Of a stretch of DNA of 64,000 nucleotides, positions 18,736 to 27,806 are shown in pieces. Positions within the stretch are counted from its first letter, which is position 1; each line of letters starts with the position of its first letter. Origin of the DNA: Bog-473 sp963745175 (lineage in GTDB: Bacteria > Actinomycetota > Acidimicrobiia > Acidimicrobiales > RAAP-2); NCBI GenBank assembly GCA_963745175.1, contig CAVUWK010000001.1:310001-374000 (forward strand), in the 5' to 3' direction. A program made the position numbers and the translations under genes. The notes beneath the pieces are model-generated. The model made no database searches, was not told the DNA's origin, and was given only the letters and a program-made list of their open reading frames with translations.

Positions 18736-19710
18736 TCAGCGCGACCGGTAGTCGACGTCCACCCGCACGGGCGGCACGGCCGCCGCGCCGCCGGGGGAGT
18801 CCAGGCGGGCCCGCACGGCCGCGATGTCCCGGCAGGCGATCACGTTGAGCGTCGGCGGCTGGTCGTCGGAATGCCAGGGCGTCAGGCTCCCGTCGAGCAG
18901 GTAGATGCGGTAGCCGACCTCGTTCAGGAAGGCGCGCACCTCGGCCGGCGTGATCCCGAAGTGCGTGCTGTGCCCGGCATGCTCGAACACGAGCACGGGC
19001 GCCGTCGCAGGGTCGGAGAGCAGCCGCTGCCCCCCCTTCATCACCAGCAGCTCGGACCCCTCGACGTCGATCTTGATCAGCGCCGGCGGGTCGCCGGCCA
19101 CCAGCTCGTCGAGCGTCGTCACCGGCACCGTGATGCTGCCGGTCCCGCCGCCACGACCACCGCCCCCGCCCCCGTCGGGCGCCAGGCGGTTGAGCACGTC
19201 CCGGCCGAGCACCTCGAAGGTCGCCGAGCCGGCCACGTCGCTGACGGCGGCGTCCACCACGGTGATGTCCAGGTCGTTCAGCGCCAGGTTGGCGAGCAGG
19301 TCCTCGCGCACGGGCGGGAACGGCTCCACGGCCGTGATCCGCACCCCGGGGATCCGCGTCCCCACCAGCGTCGAGAAGATGCCGACGTTGGCGCCCACGT
19401 CCACGAAGTGGTCGCCCGGGCGCAGGTAGCGCAGGCAGAACTGCAGCTCCTCCCACTCGTGCACGCCGTCGTAGATCGTCCACACCGCGCTGAACTGATG
19501 CGGCCGCACCACGAGGCGGGTCCGCCCGTCCACGGTGACGATCGCCTCCACGTCGCCGGCGTCGCCCCGCGTGCGCCAGTGCCAGGTCATGGCGCGCCGT
19601 TCGGCCGCGACCCGGCCGCCCTTGTTGGCTGGATGACGAGCGATCGCCCATATCCAGTGCACCGAACGCCGCGCCCCGTGCATCCAGCTCCCGATGCTGC
19701 TGTCGCTCAC
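18736..19710 (-). CDS. FkbM-family methyltransferase
   Basis: A 324-residue protein with the FkbM order HFVDVGANVGIFSTLVG, ITAVEPFPPVREDLLANL, VPVTTLDEL and ALIKIDVEGSELLVMKGG. A glycine-rich insertion (about residues 180-190, DGGGGGGRGGG) interrupts the core between motifs and is coded by a repetitive GGC/GGG stretch. FkbM enzymes O-methylate sugars or polyketides. It is convergent with the flippase, five bases apart, and divergent from the GT61 gene. Confidence 0.82.
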   Translation of the reverse strand: MSDSSIGSWMHGARRSVHWIWAIARHPANKGGRVAAERRAMTWHWRTRGDAGDVEAIVTVDGRTRLVVRPHQFSAVWTIYDGVHEWEELQFCLRYLRPGDHFVDVGANVGIFSTLVGTRIPGVRITAVEPFPPVREDLLANLALNDLDITVVDAAVSDVAGSATFEVLGRDVLNRLAPDGGGGGGRGGGTGSITVPVTTLDELVAGDPPALIKIDVEGSELLVMKGGQRLLSDPATAPVLVFEHAGHSTHFGITPAEVRAFLNEVGYRIYLLDGSLTPWHSDDQPPTLNVIACRDIAAVRARLDSPGGAAAVPPVRVDVDYRSR

Positions 19711-19760
19711 GCGAGGTGTCTAGCAGAACCGCGTACGGCCGATCGAGACGGGACGCGACG

Positions 19761-20954
19761 GTGACGAGGCTGCCGAGCGTGCTGCGACCGCTCTTCCCAT
19801 GGGTCAAGGCCGGCGTGCTGCAGACCACGCGGGTGGTCGGCCCGCTCACCCGCCGGATGCCCGGCACCACCCCGCCCCGGCACACCGCGCGCACGGCGGC
19901 CGGGTACGCGCGGTCCCATCCCCACGGCGGAGTCGCGGTGACGGAGGTGGCCGCCGCCGTGGATCTGCAGCGACCCCTCCCGGCGGGACTGCCCGCCGAC
20001 CACCCGCAATTCGCCGTGCACCGCGGCGCGCGCATCGACGCCAACGTCGTCGCCACGGTTCGTCACGGCCGCGTCCTCGACCCGTACGGAGCCGTCATCA
20101 CCGAGGACGACACGCTGCTGTTCGACCTCTCGCCGTATTACGGCGTGACCAAGCCGTCGCAGCACCCGGTCTTCCTGCGCCGGCGCCTGCCCGACGTGAC
20201 CGACGCGCCCGGCTCGGTGGGCGTCCTCACCACGCGGGGGAGCGAGAACTACTACCACTTCTTGACCGATGTGCTCCCCAGGCTCGAGCTGTTGCGTCGG
20301 GCGGGAGTCGAGCCCGACGCCTACCTCGTGAACCGGGCGACCCGGTTCCAGCGCGACATGCTCGATCACCTGGGCCTGACGGCGGACCGTTGCGTGGGCG
20401 GCGACAAGTACCCGCATCTGCGGGCCGCCGAGCTCGTGGTGCCGTCACTGCCGGACGACGACCTCCGGACGCCGCCCTGGGTCGTGCCGTGGCTCCGTGC
20501 GCAGTTCCTGCCCGACGACCTGCGCCCGCCCCACCGCCGGCTCTACGTGGGCCGGGGGGGCAAGAAGCGCACCCGGCGGGTCGAGAACGAGGCCGAGCTG
20601 CTGGCCGCCCTGCGGCCCCTGGGCTTCGAGTCCATCGACCCGGGCGCGCTGGCGCCGGCGGAGCAGGTGCGCACGTTCGCCGAGGCCGAGTACATCGTGG
20701 CGCCGCACGGCGCCGGCCTGACCAACCTGGCCTTCGCCGCGCCGGGAGCCGCCGTGGTCGAATTGTTCGCCCGCCACTACGTGAACGAGTGCTTCTGGGC
20801 GTTGGCCACCACGGTCGAGGGCCTGCGCTACCGCTATCTCGTCGGCGACGGCACCCCGGTCCGCTCCCGGCACAACCGCGGGGTGGCCTCGGACCTCCGG
20901 GTCGATCTCCGCCAGGTCCTGCGGCTCCTCGGCGAGCTGATGGGGTCGGTGTGA
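19761..20954 (+). CDS. GT61-family glycosyltransferase (DUF563)
   Basis: A 397-residue protein with the GT61 signatures GSENYYHFLTDVLPRLELL near the middle and EYIVAPHGAGLTNLAFA near the C-terminus, plus RRLYVGRGG and ARHYVNECFWALA. GT61 covers capsule glycosyltransferases and eukaryotic xylosyl/arabinosyl/GlcNAc transferases. GTG 19761 (VTRLPSVLRPLF) is the start used; GTG 19716 would add 15 residues. The stop overlaps the GTG of the next glycosyltransferase by four bases, so both are in one operon. Confidence 0.82.
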   Translation: MTRLPSVLRPLFPWVKAGVLQTTRVVGPLTRRMPGTTPPRHTARTAAGYARSHPHGGVAVTEVAAAVDLQRPLPAGLPADHPQFAVHRGARIDANVVATVRHGRVLDPYGAVITEDDTLLFDLSPYYGVTKPSQHPVFLRRRLPDVTDAPGSVGVLTTRGSENYYHFLTDVLPRLELLRRAGVEPDAYLVNRATRFQRDMLDHLGLTADRCVGGDKYPHLRAAELVVPSLPDDDLRTPPWVVPWLRAQFLPDDLRPPHRRLYVGRGGKKRTRRVENEAELLAALRPLGFESIDPGALAPAEQVRTFAEAEYIVAPHGAGLTNLAFAAPGAAVVELFARHYVNECFWALATTVEGLRYRYLVGDGTPVRSRHNRGVASDLRVDLRQVLRLLGELMGSV

Positions 20955-22210
20955 CGGCGGTGGCGGCACGCAGGGCGACGCGGATCGTGGTGCACGACTA
21001 CTCGGGTCATCCCGGGCAGGCCCAGCTGAGCCGGGCGTTGGCCCGACGCGGCTACGACGTCACCCATCAGCACTGCCCGTCGTACGCGACGGGAAAGGGC
21101 TCCCTGCAGGTCGAGCGGGACGACCCGGCGACCCTCACCTTCGAGCCGTGCGCCATGGACGGGGCGTTCGCCAAGTACTCGCCCCTCACCCGCGTCCGCC
21201 AGGAGTTGTCGTACGGACGCCGGGCCGCCCGGGCCATCGCCGCCAAGGACCCGGCGGTGGCCGTGCTCAGCAACGTGCCGCTCCTGGCGCACTCCGTGCT
21301 GGCCCGCCGCCTGGCCCGGCGGGGCGTGCCCATGGTGTTCTGGCACCAGGACATCTATTCCGAAGCCATCGGCGCAGCGGCGCGGCGCCGCCTGCCCCTG
21401 CTGGGCCGGCTGGTCGCCAGGGTGGCCGACCACCTCGAGCGCACGATCGCACGCCGGAGCGCCGCGGTCGTCGCCATCTCGCCCATCTTCCTCGAGCGGT
21501 TGTCCGTCTGGGGCGTGGCCCACAAGTCGACCGTGGTCCCCAACTGGGCGCCCATCGACGAGCTCCCGGTGTGCGCTGCGGACAACGACTGGAGCGAGCG
21601 CATGGGACTGCGGGGCCACCCGGTGGTGCTGTACTCGGGCACGTTGGGGCTCAAGCACGACCCGAGCATCCTGGCGCTGATCGCGGACCGGCTCCGGGTG
21701 TCGCACCCCGAGGCCCGGGTGGTCGTGGTCTCCGAGGGCAAGGGCCGCGACTGGCTCCAGGACTGGAAGCGCGACCGGTCGGCCGACAACCTGATCCTCC
21801 TCGACTTCCAGCCCTACCCCGACCTGCCGGCGGTGCTGGCCAGTGCCGACGTCCTCGTCGCCGTCCTCGAACCCGACGCCTCGCGGTTCTCCGTGCCGTC
21901 GAAGGTCCTGACGTATCTGTGCTCCAGCCGGGCCATCGTCGGGGTCCTCCCCCCGGACAACTCGGTGGCCGAGATCCTCGTCTCGCACGGCGCCGGCTTG
22001 GTCGTCCGTCGTGACGACGTCGCCGACGAGGTGGCAGGCCTCCTCAATCAGGAGGAGGCCTGCCGGGCCATGGGCCGGGCCGGGCGACGGTACGCCGAGG
22101 AGGCCTTCAGCCCCGAGGCGGCGGCCGACCGCTTCCTCGAGGTCTTCGGGGACCTGGTCGGTCCGTGGCCGGACGTCCGGCCGGCGGTGGCTGGGAGGGG
22201 GGCGAGCTGA
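20951..22210 (+). CDS. GT4-family glycosyltransferase (WbuB-like)
   Basis: A 419-residue GT-B enzyme beginning at GTG 20951, which overlaps the GT61 stop (GTGA). It shows the acceptor-side VHDYSGHPGQAQ, VFWHQDIYSEAIG, VVPNWAPIDELP, VVLYSGTLGLKHDP and SADVLVAVLEPDASRFSVPS with KVLTYLCSSRAIVG, a pattern found in WbuB-type fucosaminyl or related transferases. It lacks membrane segments and is probably a peripheral cytoplasmic enzyme acting on undecaprenyl-linked sugars. Confidence 0.83.
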   Translation: MTAVAARRATRIVVHDYSGHPGQAQLSRALARRGYDVTHQHCPSYATGKGSLQVERDDPATLTFEPCAMDGAFAKYSPLTRVRQELSYGRRAARAIAAKDPAVAVLSNVPLLAHSVLARRLARRGVPMVFWHQDIYSEAIGAAARRRLPLLGRLVARVADHLERTIARRSAAVVAISPIFLERLSVWGVAHKSTVVPNWAPIDELPVCAADNDWSERMGLRGHPVVLYSGTLGLKHDPSILALIADRLRVSHPEARVVVVSEGKGRDWLQDWKRDRSADNLILLDFQPYPDLPAVLASADVLVAVLEPDASRFSVPSKVLTYLCSSRAIVGVLPPDNSVAEILVSHGAGLVVRRDDVADEVAGLLNQEEACRAMGRAGRRYAEEAFSPEAAADRFLEVFGDLVGPWPDVRPAVAGRGAS

Positions 22211-22304
22211 TCGACGTCCCGACGACAAGGTTGCCCTGTCCCGGCCGTTCTCCCATCACGTCGGGCATCCATCCATCTTCGAGGTCCCAGGGAGGGCAAT
22301 TCCG

Positions 22305-23292
22305 ATGACGAGCGTGTTGGTGACGGGAGCCGGTGGCTTCATCGGTGGACACCTGGTGGCCCGTCTCCGGGAGCAGGGCGTGGAGAACATCCGCGGCGTG
22401 GACCGGGTGCCCCTCGGTGAGTGGCACCAGCGCTTCGACGACGTCGACAGCCGCTGCGCCGACCTCCAGGACATGGCGGCGTGCCTCAGTGCGAGCGAGG
22501 GCATCGACGTCGTCTACAACCTCGCCGCCGACATGGGCGGCATGGGCTTCATCGAGAACAACAAGGCGCTGTGCATGCTGTCGGTGCTGATCTCGACGCA
22601 CATGCTCGAGGCCGCCCGCCGGGCCGGCGTGCAACGGTTCTTCTACTCGTCGTCGGCCTGTGTCTATGCGGCCGGCAAGCAGGAGTCACCCGAGGTCGAG
22701 CCGCTGCGCGAGGCCGACGCCTACCCGGCCATGCCCGAGGACGGTTACGGATGGGAGAAGCTGTTCAGCGAGCGCATGGCGCGCCACTACTACGAGGACT
22801 TCGGCCTCGAGACCCGCGTGGCCCGCTACCACAACGTGTTCGGACCCCGAGGGCACGTACGACGGTGGCCGGGAGAAGGCCCCGGCCGCGATCTGCCGCA
22901 AGGTGGCGGCCGCCGTCCTCAGCGGCTCCGAAGCGATCGAGATCTGGGGCGACGGCAGGCAGACGCGCAGCTTCACCTACATCGACGACTGCGTGGAAGG
23001 CACGCTCCGGCTGACGGCGAGCGACGTCCGGGAGCCCCTCAACATCGGGTCCGAGCAGTTGGTGACCATCAACGAGCTCGTCGACATCGTCGAGGGCATC
23101 GCCGGCGTCACGCTCAAGCGGAACTACAACCTCTCCGCTCCGCAGGGTGTGCGGGGCCGCAACAGCGACAACACGCTCGTCGCGGAGCGCCTCGGCTGGG
23201 CCCCGTCCATCAGTCTCGAGGACGGGCTGCAGAACACCTACAAGTGGGTCTTCGACCAGATGAGCGAGGACGCCACACCGATCACCCGCTGA
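22305..23292 (+). pseudogene. NAD-dependent sugar epimerase, GDP-mannose-3,5-epimerase-like, frameshifted
   Basis: An extended SDR enzyme starting at ATG 22305 with GGAGG nine bases upstream. VTGAGGFIGGHL binds NAD, YNLAADMGGMGFIE is the GDP-mannose-3,5-epimerase-type signature, and the catalytic Ser-Tyr-Lys is in YSSSACVYA and DGYGWEK. One extra C in a CCCC run near 22848 breaks the frame between HNVFGP and EGTYDGGREKAPAA; after it the family sequence resumes to the stop at 23292. Plant enzymes make GDP-L-galactose; bacterial relatives supply unusual GDP-sugars. If functional, it would provide a donor for the neighbouring transferases. Confidence 0.78.
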
Positions 23293-23373
23293 CCGGCGGG
23301 CTGACGGCAAATCGCATCCACCCTGTCGACTTCCGGTGGCACTCCGGGCCGGACATCTCTCCACGGAGGAGTG

Positions 23374-24414
23374 CTATCGCTCCTTGATCGCCTCGAGGAA
23401 CCTGCCGCGGTCAGCGGCGAGTGTGTCTCGAGCACGACGGGCCTGGTAGCGGGGATTCCGGGCTTCCAGCGAGTGCTCACAGCGCGCCGTGTAGGCCAGC
23501 GTGTACAGCGCTGAACCCATCGCCGCGGTACGCCATTGCCGACTTCGAAACCCGCCTGCCACCGTGACGTAGGCGTCGAGGTAGGCGCTGATCTCGAGTG
23601 AGTCCGGCGCTGGCGGGTCGTCCCTCTCACCAGTGGAGCGCCAGGTGGCCGCCGCGATGCCCACTCCTCTGCTCTCACGAAACGCTCCCAGGCTGTCCCA
23701 GTCATAGCTGGCTACGAGGCGATGATCGACGAGACGGATGTTGCGGGCGGACCAGTCACCGTGGAGCATCTGGGGGGGAGTGCTGTCTCGGTCCTGGGCG
23801 ACGAGAGCAGCTGTCGCCAGCTCATCGATCCACGCTGCCTTCCGGGCATCCAGGGTGAAATCGAAGAGCGGGTTGTGGGGGATCGGGTAGAGCGAGCCGC
23901 TCGGTCGGTCCATGGCGTGCTTGCCGATCCACGTCCGGGCGTCTTCGTCGCGAAGTATCGAGACCGCTTCTGCCAAGCTCTCCGCCGAGACCGACATCTC
24001 GTGCATGTCCAAGATCCGCATGCCGGGGCCGGGGAGCAAGCGGTCGATGCTCGCTGCCACGCCCTCGAAATGCAAGGGTGCAACTTCGGGAACCGGGCAG
24101 GCGAATCCGGCGGCTGCGAGCCGTTGCTGGGCAGAAGAGACGGCGCGAAGCAGATCGAGGCGCCACCGCCGCTGGTAGGCCTTGATGACGACCTGCCGCC
24201 CATCGGTTAACTCCACTCCCGCGACAGAGCCCGCCGACGCGACGAAGAACAGGGCCTGCCTTACTGGGGACCGCAGCGATGTGACGCACACCCGCTCGTA
24301 CCAGTTCGCCACCTCCTTGGCGTCGGTGAGGCCAAAGATCTCGTCCTGGGTCGAGGAGCCACCCCAGCGTCGACGATGCGCATCAATGAGGTCCACGATC
24401 CTCGGGACCGCCAC
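23374..24414 (-). CDS. APH-like phosphotransferase
   Basis: A 346-residue protein with the aminoglycoside-phosphotransferase/choline-kinase fold. VVIKAYQRRW holds the ATP-binding lysine, LHGDWSARNIRL is the Brenner loop with catalytic Asp and Asn, and VASYDWDSLG holds the metal-binding Asp. I start at GTG 24414 (VAVPRIVDLIDA), because the longer open frame upstream is low complexity. Substrates in this family range from aminoglycosides to small metabolites, so resistance should not be assumed. It marks the change from the high-GC glycan locus to lower-GC DNA. Confidence 0.75.
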   Translation of the reverse strand: MAVPRIVDLIDAHRRRWGGSSTQDEIFGLTDAKEVANWYERVCVTSLRSPVRQALFFVASAGSVAGVELTDGRQVVIKAYQRRWRLDLLRAVSSAQQRLAAAGFACPVPEVAPLHFEGVAASIDRLLPGPGMRILDMHEMSVSAESLAEAVSILRDEDARTWIGKHAMDRPSGSLYPIPHNPLFDFTLDARKAAWIDELATAALVAQDRDSTPPQMLHGDWSARNIRLVDHRLVASYDWDSLGAFRESRGVGIAAATWRSTGERDDPPAPDSLEISAYLDAYVTVAGGFRSRQWRTAAMGSALYTLAYTARCEHSLEARNPRYQARRARDTLAADRGRFLEAIKER

Positions 24415-24807
24415 GAGAGAAACGTTAGGAGATTTCACGGACTCCGGCTGAGGTGCCGAGCACCTGGCATCGGGTCCGTTCGTCGATGTTGAGACCCCCG
24501 GCGTTGCCCGCTGAGACCTGAAATGGGGCCTTGGGCCTATAGCGAGCTCGATGACCCCAGGTTGAGAATTGGGATTCCTATTGGGGCGATCGGGGCGCGT
24601 GCTGTGTGCCCAACCAGGTTTCAAAGACCGATCGCTTTGCGTTGTCGAGGGGCGGCAAGGAATGCGGAATGAACGGCTCGGACTGCTGGCACTGTCCGTC
24701 GCAGCTTCCTTTGCTTCTGTCACCGTTGAGATCGGCGCACAGAGCGCCGGCGAGGCGGCCACAAATCCATCGGCCAGATCCCTCGACGTGGTTGGTGGCC
24801 CGTGACG
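24415..24807. other. Intergenic region without recognisable gene
   Basis: About 390 bases between two minus-strand genes. The open frames here show no family resemblance and no good ribosome site. A segment near 24509-24535 (GACCCCCGGCGTTGCCC) weakly resembles the hairpin repeat found further right. It probably holds the promoter of the APH-like gene. Confidence 0.5.
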
Positions 24808-26418
24808 TCAGCCCGAGAAGTGCGGGAGCGTCACCCAGGACGGTCGGCCGGGCTCGTGGTACACGGCCTGTTCGGCGGCACGCAGGGTCGTGGCCGTGGC
24901 CGGCGGCTCTCCGGTGCCGAGATTGCGGGCGTAGACAGGGTGAGCGCCACTGGAGACCTGGATCCGCAGACGGTGACCGATGGCGAAGGTATGACCGACG
25001 GGCCACAGTGCCACGGCCGCCGTGAATGTCCCGTCCGGGTTCCGGCGGATGGACGCCGGGTCGAAGCGCTGCAGTCCGTCGCACACGTTGAGGGACTGGC
25101 CGTCGGGTGACACGTCGCAGACTCGGACGAAGAAGTCCGTGTGGTCCAGGCTCGAGCCCACGTGCAGCTTCGCCTCCACCGGACCGAGGAGCTCGAGAGG
25201 CTCGACCAGCTCGTCGGAGGTGTAGACGAGGACGTCAGGGCGGGCCTCCAGAGGCCGGTTGTCCACGGTGCCCCCGGTAAGCATGCCGATGCCGCCTCTC
25301 GACGGCGTCGGGTCGGCGGGGTCGTAGCGATAGTGGTCGGGCTCAGACGATGCCTCCGGTGGCATGGGCGCGAGACGGCCCCCGGGATGGAGATACCAGC
25401 GGGTCGGCTCTGCAGGAGGGGGCCAGTCCGGCAGGTCGCGCCAGTGTCCGCCTTCGCCCTGCACATGGACCTTTACCGGGGTGGGGCCGAGCAGTTTCTC
25501 CCGCCCGAGCAACCAGGTGTCGAACCAGTCGAGCGGGGCGTCGGTCATGCCGCCCTCCCCGCCTCCGCCCAGGTGTCCGCCGGCGCCGATGCGCAGATGC
25601 ACGGGAGCGGGCGCGGCGCGCAGGACGGCGTAGTCCTCCACCACGCCGGGCAGCGGGTAATCGTGCCAGCCGTCGACGAGCAGGGTCGGCACGGTCCATT
25701 CCGCCAGGAGGGGCCGGAAGTTCACCGGACCCCAAAAGGCATCCCCGGCACCGCCATGTGCGAGCTGGTCCCGGTAGAGCTGCAGGTCGACACCCGTGAG
25801 CCGGTGGATCACCTCACCGAGAGGGAGGTGGTCGAAGCCCGCCTTCAGCTCGGCCATGCGCCGCTCGATGCCCTCGGGGGAGATGTCGGTGGTGGGGACG
25901 CCGTTGGCCTGCTTGTTGAACTGAGTGGCGCCTGCGTCCCACGGGATGATCACCTCGAGAGCCAGCGAACCTCCCGGGTACCACGAGTAGGCGCGGACCG
26001 AGGTCGACAGGGCAACGGCCATGGCCTTGAGGTGCGGCGGCTTGGTGGAGGCCAGCGCCCACTGGGTGAAGCCCATGTAGCTTGCGCCGAACGTGCCCAT
26101 GCTGCCGTTGAACCATGGCTGGGAGGCGATCCAATCCGCCGTGTCCCGCCCATCCCCCGCTTCGGCGAAGTAGCTGTGCGTGCCACCCGACCCGTCCGTA
26201 CCCCGGCACGCCTGCAGAACGTACCGGTAGCCGCGGGCGGCGAACTCCGGGCCCATGGCCGAGGCGAAGTTGGCCCTCCCGTACGGTGTGCGCTCCAAGA
26301 TGGTCGGCACGTCGTGGATCCCTACGGGGTGGTAGACGTCGGTCAGCAGCACCGTCCCATCGGACACCGTGACCTTGACGTCCCGCTCGACCTCGACTTC
26401 GTTGGTGCGCTCCCGCAT
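24808..26418 (-). CDS. CocE/NonD family hydrolase (S15-like)
   Basis: A 536-residue cytoplasmic hydrolase without signal peptide. RTPYGRANF, QACRGTDGSGGTH, the nucleophile elbow GTFGASYMGFTQW (Ser113), LLVDGWHDYPLPG (Asp) and RIGAGGHLGG (His) give a complete triad in the usual order. The C-terminal jelly-roll ends in HPVYARNLGTGEPP. It is a second copy of the fold seen at 10932-13130 but much shorter at the N-terminus and without export signal. Likely substrates are esters or amides such as acylated small molecules. It stands alone, with no operon partner. Confidence 0.85.
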   Translation of the reverse strand: MRERTNEVEVERDVKVTVSDGTVLLTDVYHPVGIHDVPTILERTPYGRANFASAMGPEFAARGYRYVLQACRGTDGSGGTHSYFAEAGDGRDTADWIASQPWFNGSMGTFGASYMGFTQWALASTKPPHLKAMAVALSTSVRAYSWYPGGSLALEVIIPWDAGATQFNKQANGVPTTDISPEGIERRMAELKAGFDHLPLGEVIHRLTGVDLQLYRDQLAHGGAGDAFWGPVNFRPLLAEWTVPTLLVDGWHDYPLPGVVEDYAVLRAAPAPVHLRIGAGGHLGGGGEGGMTDAPLDWFDTWLLGREKLLGPTPVKVHVQGEGGHWRDLPDWPPPAEPTRWYLHPGGRLAPMPPEASSEPDHYRYDPADPTPSRGGIGMLTGGTVDNRPLEARPDVLVYTSDELVEPLELLGPVEAKLHVGSSLDHTDFFVRVCDVSPDGQSLNVCDGLQRFDPASIRRNPDGTFTAAVALWPVGHTFAIGHRLRIQVSSGAHPVYARNLGTGEPPATATTLRAAEQAVYHEPGRPSWVTLPHFSG

Positions 26419-26587
26419 GCCGACCCCTTCCTGACCGAGCCTCCGGCAGCCAGCGACGTTCAGACCCTATGTCAAGTCTGGTTGGCCGGGAACCCTCCCA
26501 CGTCTATCAACCGGGCCTGAGTCCGCAGCTCACTCTGAGGGATACGAATCAGTTCCCTCACCCTCCGGGACCGCACCGAGCCCTTTC

Positions 26588-26899
26588 TCAGACTTCGTTG
26601 CCCTTGTCTTCGAGGTCCGCGGCGATGGTGTCGTAGCCGGCACTCGTCAATATTCGGCGCAAGTCGACGAGTTGTTGTCCGTCAATATCCTTGTCACTCG
26701 GACGCCGGAGAACCTCGGTCTCTTCGCCGATGCGGAACAGAAACATGTCGTCGTGCCGTTGCTCGATCGACCCGACCGCCTCGAGCAGGGATACGACATC
26801 ATGCCATTCGACGTTGTGGTTGGTCTCTGGCTGAAAGATCTGTAGCAGGGTGTCTCGATGATGGCCGCTGAGATGCTCGGGCCCTGAGGTTGACGACAT
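26588..26899 (-). CDS. HicA-like small protein
   Basis: A 103-residue protein with HHRDTLLQIFQ, NVEWHDVVSLLEAVG and a C-terminal DIDGQQLVDLRRILTSAGY. This is the helix-strand layout of a widespread actinobacterial family related to HicA-type double-stranded-RNA-binding toxins. The glycine-histidine hallmark of canonical HicA is not obvious, and no HicB-like antitoxin lies next to it. It may be an orphan or a repurposed fold. I am fairly sure it is a real gene and less sure of the toxin link. Confidence 0.55.
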   Translation of the reverse strand: MSSTSGPEHLSGHHRDTLLQIFQPETNHNVEWHDVVSLLEAVGSIEQRHDDMFLFRIGEETEVLRRPSDKDIDGQQLVDLRRILTSAGYDTIAADLEDKGNEV

Positions 26900-27089
26900 C
26901 GGGATCCTCTCGTCTTGGTGAAGACCTCAATGTAGCGAGAGTTCCCGATTGGCACGACCCCGAGACCCGAGTGGCTGAGGTCCAACCCCCAGCGTCAACC
27001 CGACATCCCGGAGGCGGCGAGAAAGTACAACTGTCGCTCACCTCTTTGCGTGTGCCAACCGCCCGTCTCGTAGCGACCGGCGGCACCGA

Positions 27090-27338
27090 TCAGGGAGCGT
27101 GCTCGCTATTCGGCATGCCCGTACCGCCATCACCTTGGCGGTCAGCCTCCACTTCCTTGTCGAGATGGCGAAGCTGGCCCGAACTCCCGCTCTTCACCAG
27201 TTGATGCAGTACTTGTGCTCGATCCGATTCCGGCAGTGCCTCGATGGCCTCGAGCACCTTCTCGCTGATCTCCTCATCCGAGGCGTGGGGCCCTAGCTCC
27301 TGACTTACCCTTGCGATCAGCTGCGTCACGTCTTCCAT
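27090..27338 (-). CDS. Small acidic hypothetical protein
   Basis: An 82-residue protein starting at ATG 27338 with GGGAGG seven bases upstream, which decides against the longer frame. MEDVTQLIARVSQELG, DEEISEKVLEAIEALP and RAQVLHQLVKSG suggest a two- or three-helix bundle and a polar tail. I do not recognise the family. It stands alone between the HicA-like gene and a broken acetyltransferase. Confidence 0.55.
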   Translation of the reverse strand: MEDVTQLIARVSQELGPHASDEEISEKVLEAIEALPESDRAQVLHQLVKSGSSGQLRHLDKEVEADRQGDGGTGMPNSEHAP

Positions 27339-27529
27339 GGATCGCCTCCCTGATGAAAGGTTACGGGCGGACGATACGACTCGACCACCCGATTCCAACC
27401 GCGCTCAGGCTACGGTCGAGCACCGTAGACCTGTCGCCTCGTCGTCCAGGTCGCTCAAGGCCGGGGACGCTTCCTGGCTCGATGAAGTCCGAGGAGCACG
27501 AGACGGTCTCGCGCATGTCGGCTGTGTCG

Positions 27530-27800
27530 TGGGTCGGTGGCCCGGCTATCCAAGCATCACCGGGAACGTCGGCACCTTCCGGTGGATTGATCCCCATCCG
27601 GGTCGCTGACACAAAGCCGAGGCGCGGGTAGTAACCCGCGTGCCCGAGGACGACCACCACAGCTTCGCCTAGGTCGTCGGCATGTCCGAGCGCGTCTCTT
27701 GGGTGAGGCGCGAACCGACACCGGTTCCTTGGCGGGACTCCAAGACGACGAGTGGCGCCAAGGAGAGTGCGCTCCAAGGCCTCTCACCGAGAACCATCCC
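27530..27800 (-). pseudogene. GNAT acetyltransferase remnant (YhbS-like C-terminus)
   Basis: The minus strand codes GEAVVVVLGHAGYYPRLGFV followed by NPPEGADVPGDAWIAG, the C-terminal half of a YhbS-type N-acetyltransferase. The N-terminal half and the acetyl-CoA P-loop are missing or scrambled into other frames, and the frame runs on into unrelated sequence. It is best read as a decayed gene next to the Nudix hydrolase. Confidence 0.5.
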
Positions 27801-27806
27801 TGAGAC

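Noticed and set aside
23374..24414. Aminoglycoside-resistance gene
   Set aside because: Only the kinase fold is visible; substrates cannot be inferred, so resistance is not claimed.
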